Origin: Immersiella caudata
Lineage: Eukaryota > Ascomycota > Sordariomycetes > Sordariales > Lasiosphaeriaceae
Reading direction: 5' to 3'
Length of the DNA: 64,000 nt
NCBI GenBank assembly: GCA_030512335.1
Contig: JAULSU010000002.1
Location: 6,076,001 to 6,140,000 of the forward strand
The position numbers and the translations under genes are program-made. The notes under the pieces were generated by a model, which did no database searches, was not told where the DNA came from, and worked only from the letters and a program-made list of their open reading frames with translations. Shown here in pieces: positions 33,077 to 41,887 of the stretch. Every line of letters starts with the position of its first letter. Position 1 is the first letter of the stretch.

Positions 33077-33312
33077 TGTCAGAAAGAAAGGGGTTCAGGG
33101 GGCCCTGGGCTTCCGGTCAGCGAAGCTGACTGGATGCCTGGCACCGCCTGAACACCAGTCAGCCTCAGCCATGGTGTTGACGAAGCTGAATCCTACGAAG
33201 TGGTCTATAAAGAAGGAGGTTCTGGCTGAAAGCCAGAACCTCCACAAGCGAATACAATCAAGCCATTGCTACCCATCGTTTCCACCCATTCCACGGTGCA
33301 GTGTTTCTGACA
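33077..33312 (+). mobile_element. solo LTR, family 2, with 5 bp target duplication
   Basis: A 236 bp unit begins TGTCAGAAAGAAAGGGG and ends GGTGCAGTGTTTCTGACA, with TG..CA ends. It is flanked by identical ATTAA at 33072-33076 and 33313-33317. The same ends occur in inverted orientation at 47058-47317. The internal sequence has hairpins (GGTTCTGGCTGAAAGCCAGAACC). The perfect target duplication and lack of internal coding indicate a solo LTR from LTR-LTR recombination. It is less AT-rich than its surroundings, so it probably inserted late. Confidence 0.85.
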
Positions 33313-33868
33313 ATTAATACGACAACAACGATATCAATAAGGCTCCAGAATCGCCTCTAGAATTATAAGTCTTACTAAATACACCTATACTAAGTAGTAA
33401 AAACGGTACACTTATTTGTTATTTACTTACCTATTTTATTACCAGTTATTTAATTACTAATCGGTTAGAGCTTTAAATCCCCTTTGTTCCACGACGGAAA
33501 CACGCCTTTACAAAGACTGGGACTTAGAACGTTGAAAGGAAGAAGAATAACGTTAGGGTATACCCTCTGGCACACTTTCCGGCACCCTTTTAATCGGTGC
33601 GTAAGTCTTTAACTAATTAGCGGTTAAAGGAGGTCGCTTAATTAATACTTTAGTTTTTAAAACGTACACGTAAAGGTGACTTTAAAGGCGAAAGGTTAGG
33701 AGTAACTCGTACCTTTAAATAGGTATTAGCTTAAGTAAAAAAGAGGTATTTAAAGAAAAAGCTTAAAGATGTACAAATTATATCAAATAAGTATTATTTA
33801 GAGAGGAAATAATGGCGTGAGTTAAACGATTTAATAGGTTTTAACACCTCTTTTACTAAAGAAGGCCT
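33313..33868. other. AT-rich, stop-dense decayed DNA
   Basis: Strongly AT-biased with TA-rich words and no coding frame. It is consistent with RIP-mutated transposon sequence, but the element cannot be named. Confidence 0.5.
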
Positions 33869-34350
33869 TGTGACGACCCGCGGGCCACCTTGTGGCCGGG
33901 ACAGACCGACATGTCCCCGCAGGCGCCACAGTGCGAGCACTGTGCCAACTTAACACTACACTGTGTGCTCTGTGCCAAGGATCTGCTCCTTCCCAGAGCA
34001 CAAGAGGCCCACAGAGTAGTGCTCTGTGATCCGTTGTAATAAAATAACAGAGTAACAGAGTAAAGTATAAGTTACCTCTTACTCCTTAATATAAATAGCT
34101 ATTATCGTACTTATAATAGTGTAAAAAACTTTTCATTCCTTATGTAAGTATTTGCTTATTAATTAAACCATCTTTAATTATATCTTACTGTATTAACACT
34201 TAAAGTGTTACTTTACTTATAGTAATATACGATTAATTATTAACTAGTAAACCCCGTTAGTAAAGACTTACCTCTATACTACTCCTCTTTACCCCACCCT
34301 ATCTACCTAGCGACCCTGCTAACTGTTATTAACAGGTAAAAGTCGTAACA
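33869..34350 (+). mobile_element. LTR, family 1, copy A (RIP-decayed)
   Basis: A 482 bp unit runs from TGTGACGACCCGCGGGCC to AAGTCGTAACA. It shares order and sequence with copies D and E and with the solo LTR at 53714-54212. Differences from copy D are mostly G-to-A and C-to-T (CTATACTACTCCTCTTTACC against CTGTGCTACTCCTCTCTACC), the RIP pattern. Gag-like sequence begins right after it, so this is the 5' LTR of a plus-oriented element; its terminal inverted ends are TGTKACGACC/GGTCGTAACA. Confidence 0.8.
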
Positions 34351-35224
34351 CGATATTTATATCCACCTTTTAAAAACTAGTATTACAGAGCTTATAAACA
34401 CTATATTAACTATTAGATCCTCCTCTTACAAGTTTAAGGAAACACCCTTTACACCTTTTACAATCGGAGAGCTTGCTAAGGCCCTTACCGATCTCCGGTT
34501 AGAATAAAAAGCCGTTAAAAACTAAGTTAATACTATTAAAAAAGAGGATATTAAGGTAAAAGAATTTTAGTAAAAGCTTATTAAACTACCCACCCCACCT
34601 AGGTTTAAGGGTAATTTTTTAGCACTTAACTTATAACTTGTCTCACTTTATAACTATATCACGTATAACCTCGTGCGGTTTAAAGATAAGGAATCAAAGG
34701 TAATCTTCGCCAGCGCCCTATTAGATAAAAATGGCTGTTAAATGGTTTAAGCCCTACGTTAAACGACTTTATAAATATAATACCTTTGTGATAGACCGGA
34801 CTTTAACTAGAGATATTAAAAAAGCCTATTATTATTAACTGTATACGAGGTTTATTAATATATTTACTTAATTTAATAACTTTATCACTGCTATCACCGC
34901 TAAGATTAAGGAACTGAATATTAAACGGCACGCTAAATAAAAACTGCTTAGGCTATATTAACGCACCTTAGTTATAGACTTTGTAACAGAATTCTAAATT
35001 AAAACGGCTAAAACTCCCTTAGAAGATAAAGCCCTAATAATACTGTTTTAATAAGCCCTTAAACGCCACGTTACTGACAAACTTTACAAGCTTGACCACT
35101 TTAAACACCTTTAAAAGATAATCAAGCTAGCTATCCGGGCTGATAATAAGTATTTTAATTATTAACGAGAGATAGGCCGTGTGAAGGTTTACGCTGAAGG
35201 GAACCGTTAATAACCCCGCTAGGC
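34351..35224 (+). pseudogene. degenerate Ty3/gypsy-like gag remnant
   Basis: Translation of the plus strand gives many stops, but pieces keep the order of a fungal gypsy capsid: RFKDKESKVIFASALL at ~34678-34725, then near 34970-35160 TLVIDFVTEF, KTPLEDKALI, ALKRHVTDKLYKLDHF and IIKLAIRADNKYFNY. These match the usual capsid motifs for chain tracking, a DE-ALI stretch and an IRIDNRLYER-like end. Pol is not recognisable. Inactive by stops and composition. Confidence 0.65.
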
Positions 35225-35510
35225 TGTTACGACCTCTACCTGTCGACAAACGGTCGGCAGGGTCGCTGGATAGACAGGGTGGGGTAGAGAGGAGTGGCAC
35301 AGAGGTAAGTCTTTACAGATAAGGTTCACTGGTTAATGGCAGTTATATATTATTATAAGACAGAGTAACACTTTAAGTGTTAATATAATAGGATATAATC
35401 GAAGTTAGTTTAATTAATAAGCAAATACTTACGTAATGAATAAAAGGTTCCTTACACCATCATAGGTATAATAATAGCTATCTATATTAACTAATAGTAA
35501 AGTAACTGTT
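35225..35510 (-). mobile_element. LTR, family 1, copy B (partial, inverted)
   Basis: Begins TGTTACGACCTCTACCTGTCG and follows the inverted LTR through TAGAGAGGAGTGGCACAGAGG, AATACTTACGTAATGAA and ATAATAGCTATCTAT, then diverges at ~35510 where other copies read on into the variable U3-side segment. Confidence 0.75.
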
Positions 35511-36609
35511 AAATTCTAGCCTCTGAGAGCGCTAAAGAGGCCCTGTATTTACAGGGCCTGCCAGTGAGGAAGGCGCTGGGTACACTGCACCCACTGGGTA
35601 CCCTGCACCTGCAGCCACCACCCACTAGCCGCAATGTGGCTTCGAACCTTCTGGAATCCAGAAGGCCTCAGGGCCTTCAGGGGGCCACAGAAGGCTCTGG
35701 AAGCCCACAGGCTTCCACAACCTTCTGAGGCCACATCAGTGATTACAAGGCCTGTGGAGAGCCTCCACCATACTATTCTATTATTGTATTAGTAGTAGAA
35801 AGCTCTGGAATTTCCATTCCAGAGCTCCCACAGCCTATAACTAGCCATCTCCTCTCTTGTAATTAGCTTTCCTTAAAGCAAGCAATCTACTTCCTTCAGT
35901 TAAGTACTACTCACTGAAGCAAGCAATTCACAAGCAATACAGTCGTTTATTACAGTGCAGAGTTCACTGAAACCTTCTGTTTTACAGCGCATAGTTCGCT
36001 GTAACTTGTCTTTTAGGCTCTGTAGTACAGGCCTTCGTTTGCTTCCTTCAGCACCTTAGTAAGCTCTGCTGTCGTACCTCACAGCGCTCCTCCGGAGCAC
36101 TGTACTCGCATTTCTTCCCCTGACCGGAGCACTGTACTACAGGCTCCCACAGGCTCTCAGGCGCTGTAATACAGGCCTGTAGAGTGCTACAAAGCAACAT
36201 AAACTAAGGAGCTTACTAATTTAGGCCACGCCAGTAATCGATGAGTAACGCTTAGCATAAGCAGCCCCTATAAATTCCCCCACACACTATAAGATCCTAT
36301 AGATTAACTGTGTGTATAACACCTATATATTAGCCTATTACTTAAAACTGAAAACCTATTTTAAACACTTTTTAACCCTAAAGAGTAACTTTATAATTCC
36401 CTAGGTACGCCACTATATTAATTTAAAACACTACTGTGTAAAGATTAGAGAAAAGGGTCCTAATACTTACGTTACGCTTACTAACCTTATACCTAAGCGT
36501 TACACGGAAGATTTAAATTAAAAGTATAATCTTAATACTTATAAGGAGAAAACTTATACCCTTTACATATAGAAAAAGATAAAGCGCTAATAATAATATA
36601 AGGGGTATA
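35511..36609. other. palindrome-rich GC segment followed by AT-rich decayed DNA
   Basis: 35515-36200 is GC-richer than its surroundings and crowded with short inverted repeats such as CCTTCTGGAATCCAGAAGG, GGAAGCCCACAGGCTTCC and CTCTGGAATTTCCATTCCAGAG. It may be the variable U3 part of copy B or an unrelated insertion. 36200-36609 is AT-rich and stop-dense. No gene is seen. Confidence 0.5.
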
Positions 36610-36960
36610 TGTGACGACCTGCGGGCCACCCTTGTAGGCCGGAACGGACCGACATATCCCCGCAGATACCACAGTACAAAAAGACAGTACAAGTGTAGTA
36701 TACGCACGGATTAATCACCCTGATCACTGGAGGGAAAAAGTGATCACAATAAACACTAAGATTATTAATCACCTTACTTACCCGGTAAGACCAGTGATTA
36801 AAGTGATCAAAGGTATAAGTTACTTCACCATTAGTTAGTATAAATAGTTATTATCATACCTATGATAGTGTGAGGAACCTTCTGTTCTTCACATAAGTAT
36901 TTGCTCGTTAATTAAACTAATTTCAATTATATCTTACTACACTAACACTTAAAGTGTTAC
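36610..36960 (+). mobile_element. LTR, family 1, copy C (truncated)
   Basis: Starts TGTGACGACCTGCGGGCC, carries the TGATCA-rich U3 variant also seen in copy E, and stops at AAAGTGTTAC, about 120 bp short of a full LTR. Confidence 0.75.
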
Positions 36961-37014
36961 TGTTACAACCTCTACCTGTCGATGTATGGTCGGCAGGGTC
37001 GCTGGATAGGCAGG
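36961..37014 (-). mobile_element. family 1 LTR end fragment, inverted, between copies C and D
   Basis: TGTTACAACCTCTACCTGTCG and the next ~33 bp match the other end of the LTR in opposite orientation. It breaks copy C and is itself cut by copy D, a record of nested insertion or rearrangement. Confidence 0.65.
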
Positions 37015-37482
37015 TGTGACGACCTGCGGGCCACCCTTGTAGGCCGGAACGGACCGACGTGTCCCCGCAGGCGCCACTGTACGGCACACAGTAAGAAGCG
37101 GTCCACCGCACTGTGTGATCACTCTGTTCAACGCTAAAACAAGTGATCGCAATAAGTAATGGAACTGTGATCACTCTGCTTATCAGAAGGCACGATAAGC
37201 AGGTTGATCAGAGGTATAAGTTACTTCACCATTAGTTAGTATAGATAGTTATTATCGTACCTGTGATGGTGTAAGGAACCTTCTGTTCTTTACGTAAGTA
37301 TTTGCTTATTAATTAAACCTACTTTGATTATATCTTACTGTATTAACACACAGAGTGTTACTCTGTCTTATAGTGATATACAACTGCTATTAACCAGTGA
37401 ACCCCGTTTGTAAGGACTTACCTCTGTGCTACTCCTCTCTACCCCACCCTGCCTATCCAGCGACCCTGCCAACCGTTCGTCA
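37015..37482 (+). mobile_element. LTR, family 1, copy D (nearly full)
   Basis: Runs from TGTGACGACCTGCGGGCC to GACCCTGCCAACCGTTCGTC and lacks the final ~20 bp. It is the least mutated plus-oriented copy in the block and is useful as a reference for copy A. Confidence 0.8.
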
Positions 37483-37990
37483 AGTAAAGTTCTCCTTCTT
37501 TAAAGCGGACAGTTATTTTTTACACTTGCTTTTAATAAGGGAGTTGTTTTCCGTTAACTAGTTTAAGATTAATAATATCGGCAGTATTACTACTGTTAAT
37601 TATTACTTATACGTGGAATGGTTTCCTAAAGTTATCCGTTATATTTATAAAAACAGATTAATAATTCCTCTTTTCCTTAAGGAGGGTTATTATAATAGTT
37701 TTATCGTTAAGAGGTCTTTCTTAACTTAACTAATAAGTGCCTTCTTTTTATCTCACGACTTTTACTAACTAATAACCTACTGGTTTTCAGCCTGTTAAAA
37801 AGGCCTAGACCCGTTTCTTAAACGGATCTTTAAGTAAGTATTATAAAGTACCCGTTTATTTAAAGTGACACTTATTACGTCACAGGGGAGGTTTTAATTA
37901 ACTTTGAAAGGTTTAATATTATAAAACTAGGCGAATTTACAGTTAAAGTAATACTATTGTCTAAGGTCCCTAACTTGTTAAGTTTTATAC
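37483..37990. other. AT-rich decayed DNA
   Basis: Stop-dense AT-rich sequence between LTR copies D and E, probably internal retroelement sequence after RIP. Nothing specific is recognised. Confidence 0.45.
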
Positions 37991-38482
37991 TGTTACGACC
38001 TCTACCTGTCGACGTGTGGTTGGCAGGGTCGCTGGATAGGTGGGATGGGGGTAGAGAGGAGAGGTACAGAGGTAAGTCCTTACAGATAAAGTTCACTGGT
38101 GAATAGTGGTTATATATTACTATAAGACAGAGGAACACTTTAAGTATTAATGTAGTAAGATATAATTAAAGTTAGTTTAATTAATAAATAAATACTTGTG
38201 TAAGGAACAGAAGGTTCCTTATATTATCGTGGGCACGATGATAGCTTTTTATATTAATTAATGGTGAAGTAACTTATACCTTTGATCACTTTGATCACTG
38301 GTTTTACTGGGTAAGTAAGGTGATTAATAGTCTTGGCGTTTATCGTGATCACCCTTTCCTTCCAATGATTAAGGTGATCAATCCGTGTGTATACTACACT
38401 CGCACTGTCTCTTTGTACTGTGGCGTCTGCGGGGACACATCGGTCCGTTCCGGCCTACAAGGGTGGCCCGCAGGTCGCCACA
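37991..38482 (-). mobile_element. LTR, family 1, copy E (full length, inverted), next to an NLR pseudogene
   Basis: A 492 bp unit runs from TGTTACGACCTCTACCTGTCG to GCCCGCAGGTCGCCACA. TATAC occurs just before it (37986-37990) and again at 38485-38489, two bases beyond the expected end, so a target duplication is possible but not clean. NLR-like coding sequence begins at once on the right. Confidence 0.8.
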
Positions 38483-38485
38483 ATT

Positions 38486-39384
38486 ATACTAGATGCAGTT
38501 CAGACCTTCCTTAAGCAGAAGTTTCTTTACTGGCTTAAAGCTCTAAATTTACTCCGAAGAATGTTAAAGGGTGTCATCGCTATAACCCAGCTTAACAGTC
38601 TGGTGATAAGTATGTACCACCCTACACTAGAAACCAAAACTAATAAAGACATAGGGAGTTACTGAGAATAGCCAACTGAAAGAACTTGTTAAGAATACAT
38701 ACCGGTTTATTTTGGCCTACGGAGGGGTTATAAAGCAAGCCCCTCTCTAAGCGTACATATCAGCCCTCGTATTTGCACCAGCTTCCAGCCTAGTGAAAAA
38801 GAAATTTAGGGCAGAAGAACCAGACTGGATCAGTACAAAGCCAGCAGTAGAAGCGGACTGGGATACATGCCTCCAAACGCTCGAAGGGCATAGTAAGTGG
38901 GTTGACTCGGTTGTTTTCTCACCAGATGGCCAGCGGCTTGCATCGGGTTCGGGTGATAGTTGTCAGCTTATGTGGGCCAACCTGCGGAGGATTCCGGCTT
39001 GGCACCAAGCCTCGTCAGGGGGCCAGAGATTTCCAGATTTTTCCACAGAACAACACAATAAAAACAACATCACAACAATTGGCCCACAAGCGCTGGATTC
39101 TGACAATAGTACCATAAAGATCTGGGATGCAGCCACGGGGCAATGCCTCCAGACGCTTGTAACGGGTTCGGGCGACAGAACCGTCACGATCTGGGATACC
39201 TCAATGCGATGTTTCCAAACGCTAGAATGGCATCGGGTTTACTCGGTCGCTTTCCCTCCAGATGGCCAGCGGCTCGCGTCGGGTTCGGGTTATAATAACG
39301 TCATAATCTAGGATACCGCCTCGGGGCAATGCCTCCAGATGCTAGAAGGGCATCACGACTGGGTTCACGCGGGTAACATTGGAT
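38486..39384 (+). pseudogene. truncated NACHT-WD40 (STAND/NLR) pseudogene, C-terminal part
   Basis: Left of the WD repeats the translation follows the linker of HET-D/HET-E-type NLRs in two frames: AVQTFLKQKFLYWLKALNLL and GVIAITQLNSLV to ~38665, then, shifted, RFILAYGGVIKQAPL, a TAA where the family usually has CAA (Gln), and AYISALVFAPASSLVKKKF. Next come EEPDWISTKPAVEADWDTC and WD40 repeats with near-identical blocks (FSPDGQRLASGSGD twice; IWDAATGQCLQTL). A TAG near 39310 and loss of homology by ~39384 end it. The NACHT domain is missing; an LTR abuts the left edge. The CAA-to-TAA change fits RIP. A 145 bp insertion sits in the first WD repeat. It converges on the glycine-zipper gene. Confidence 0.8.
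38961..39105. mobile_element. 145 bp miniature insertion with 5 bp target duplication
   Basis: Inside a WD40 repeat, sequence from TGTCAGCTTATGTGGGCCAA to CGCTGGATTCTGACA interrupts the expected GDS-TIKIWD. ATAGT precedes it (38956-38960) and follows it (39106-39110). Ends are TGTCAG/CTGACA, and TGTGGGCCAA recurs inverted 15-25 bp inside the right end. Size plus duplication is 150 bp, so the reading frame stays open across it. It could be a very short solo LTR, a TRIM remnant or a MITE; the TGTCAG..CTGACA ends recall LTR family 2. Confidence 0.75.
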
Positions 39385-39448
39385 AATTCAGGGAGGTATA
39401 GGTATAGCTTGGAGAGGGGCTAGACGTGTAACTTTCTTTCCCATAACA

Positions 39449-40777
39449 TCAACCCACTCGTCCCACTCCGCCTCTACTGCGCATCTCTCGCAGGCCATCG
39501 AGGAACACTGCGAAGGCGTCCGGTGTGTTTTTCTGCATCTCAGCCAGAACATCGTGTAGCTCCCCAACAGCCGCAACCTGGGACGTTGAGAGTTGGAGTC
39601 CAAACTTCAAACCGTTATTCGCGTCAGCGCCCTTTTCCAGTAGCCCAGAAACCAATTCCTTCGAATCCTTCGATTGGTCCGGCTGTACGCCGGCCTTGGC
39701 GAGCTGTGCCTTGATAGACGTAGCCATCTTCTCAACCTCGTACTGAGTCAAACCACCAATGCCGGGGATTTGGATCGCCAGCTTCCTACCGACCACGGCA
39801 CCAGCAATTCCGCCCACTAGACTTCCAACGGCAGCTCCAATTGGGCCACCCCCCATCGCGCCAACGAGAGCTCCGCTTCCCGCACTTGCTCCCCATGCTG
39901 AAGCCCCGGCGATGGAGTTGATTCCAAAAGACTTGCCGAAGCGCGCCCAATCACCGGTTGAGACAAGGCGGCCAGTGTTGAAAACCGACCCAACAAGAAC
40001 ACCCAAGACCGCATTGTTACCAAAGAAGGGGTGTTCGATCCACATTGCGAGTCCTCCGATCGTCCCGCCGCTGACACCACTCTTGCCGACGTTGAGGAAA
40101 TAGTTCTGAAACTCGCCATCAATGAGGAGCTTGATGTCAAACACCCCCGTCAAGAGCGCATTTTGCCATACACCGCCGATTGCGGCCTGCTTGGCTACCG
40201 CGGTCTTGATAGCGTAGCGTGTTGCCGCGACCTTGGTAACTGCTTCGGCATTTAGGTTGCTCAATCCTGCGCCATCCTTGGGAATTTTAGTTCCGAGATT
40301 CTTTACTGCGCCAATGAGCTTGTCCTGGTCTTTCAAGAATTTGACCCAGTTGATCGTTGTCATCTTTTTTGCGTGTTCCCTGGGAAAGAGTTGCTTCAGA
40401 TGGTGCTCAGCGACAATCTTCGCAATCGAGTTTGAAGGCAGGCGAGGCTTGAAGGCATTGTCTCCGTATTCCCAGACGCCCAAACCGACCAGGCTGCCAT
40501 CGGGCAATGTTTTGTAGTGATCGACATATTTCATGGTTGGGAATTTTCCTGGGCCCGTGTGGGGTTCGGCGAGGAATGACTCGAGATAAGATGTAGGCTC
40601 TGGGTGTCTCAAATCCTGGAGGAAACCAGATGCATCATTGTCTATACCGTCTGTCGAGAGCAGTGGAGTGGGTGCGTTGAGGTATCCACGTATCGCTGTA
40701 AGCGCGCTCCGAACATCTTCCTGTGAGAGTTCCGATATAAGCTGCATCGCCTCTGCGACCTGCTCCTTTCCAGACAT
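39449..40777 (-). CDS. unrecognised protein with a strong glycine zipper, 442 aa
   Basis: An intact single-exon frame from ATG 40777 to a stop at 39449. Residues 1-35 look helical (EQVAEAMQLISELSQEDVRS); ~80-165 are globular (KYVDHYKTLPDGSLVGLGVW, then HHLKQLFPREHAKKMTTINW). Residues ~200-265 contain Gly-rich hydrophobic stretches, and ~300-330 are a textbook glycine zipper (GSGALVGAMGGGPIGAAVGS, then LVGGIAGAVVGRK), a pattern of membrane-inserting helices in pore-forming and cell-death proteins. It has no signal peptide or known domain that I recognise. It lies tail-to-tail with one NLR pseudogene, 65 bp apart, and 3 kb from another. A membrane-active role linked to NLR signalling is inference only. 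Alternatives are a bacterial-origin protein or a membrane scaffold. Confidence 0.75.
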   Translation of the reverse strand: MSGKEQVAEAMQLISELSQEDVRSALTAIRGYLNAPTPLLSTDGIDNDASGFLQDLRHPEPTSYLESFLAEPHTGPGKFPTMKYVDHYKTLPDGSLVGLGVWEYGDNAFKPRLPSNSIAKIVAEHHLKQLFPREHAKKMTTINWVKFLKDQDKLIGAVKNLGTKIPKDGAGLSNLNAEAVTKVAATRYAIKTAVAKQAAIGGVWQNALLTGVFDIKLLIDGEFQNYFLNVGKSGVSGGTIGGLAMWIEHPFFGNNAVLGVLVGSVFNTGRLVSTGDWARFGKSFGINSIAGASAWGASAGSGALVGAMGGGPIGAAVGSLVGGIAGAVVGRKLAIQIPGIGGLTQYEVEKMATSIKAQLAKAGVQPDQSKDSKELVSGLLEKGADANNGLKFGLQLSTSQVAAVGELHDVLAEMQKNTPDAFAVFLDGLREMRSRGGVGRVG

Positions 40778-41887
40778 CGTGAACGTTGGCGTTCAACTTG
40801 CTAGCGCTCTGAAGGGTTGCGGTTATATGCTGTCATGAGCTCTCTAGCATTGGCTCTTGACACACGCTGGGAAACCTCTTGGTGTTTGTTGATGTGACTG
40901 ATGCCCAAGATGTGGGGCTCGATGAGCACAGCTTGCGGTGATAGGTTCCCCCGTGCCGATGCCATCGGTGATACTGTGGACGGGCATATGCAGATGCGGT
41001 TACACAATCCAATCGCGAACTCGCTGTGGCCTGCCGTGCATCTGAACTTAGTCCAATTACGAGAGCGGCGTCCCGACGGGATGGGTTGGTGTTGATATTC
41101 ACTTTGCTCTTTCCCACTGATGGTTAACTCTGTACCCTTTAGGAAGAGGCTAAAACAGGTTTGGTGTGGTCTATGGTTTTATCGCACAAATAGAAATATA
41201 CTAGGCGTTAAACTAGCGGTGCTATCCTCTTATGACGTTTAACTTCCGTTAACCACGTCGCTATAAGATACTTCTTTGGTCAAAAGCACCCTGCAAACCG
41301 GCGCATTTCCTAAAAATTAGGTTGGAGGGTCGCTTGGTGTGATATATTGCCACATAAATCGAAATGCTAACTGCAGGAATACGCCGACTGTAAAAATACA
41401 CCGACCGCGGAGACTTATAATGGATGGTCCATCGGGGTTCGATATCGTTGAGAAAAGTCGAATGGGGCCCTTCACTCCAGGAGTGAGCGCCAATCCGAGG
41501 ATTCTAGAGCCAGGAGATCTCTCAGACACAAGGCTTGAGGCTGAAAAAGCAGGGGGTCGGATATATCGCCACTGCCACGAAGTCTGCACATCATTTTCAG
41601 GTAGCCTTTGAAACTTGTGGCTGAGCGTACTCAGCTCAGGCTTTCCACATTGCTGCCATGACCACAGTGTGCAGCTAACACTCCCCTTTTGGCTGCTCTT
41701 GCTCATTTACTAACTCACACCCCGTCGGCGGCTCCCAAAACTGCCCACTTGCTTTTTTCGCATACATGTAACCCACCAAACTAAGGATCACATCTTCCCT
41801 GCCGACAAGACGAAAGTGGAATATAACCAAGAGCGCACGAAGGAAACCTCCAACCAGATCTATTGCTAATACGCGCAGGCATCGTCG
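40778..41887. other. intergenic, no gene recognised
   Basis: Promoter side of the glycine-zipper gene. Frames at 41317-41706 overlap on both strands and lack features. Confidence 0.4.

Noticed and set aside
33869..38482. Possible CRISPR-like array from recurring blocks
   Set aside because: The blocks are ~490 bp LTR copies in both orientations, not short regularly spaced repeats, and the genome is eukaryotic.
37991..38489. TATAC as a clean target duplication of LTR copy E
   Set aside because: The right-hand TATAC starts two bases beyond the expected CA end, so it is recorded only as possible.
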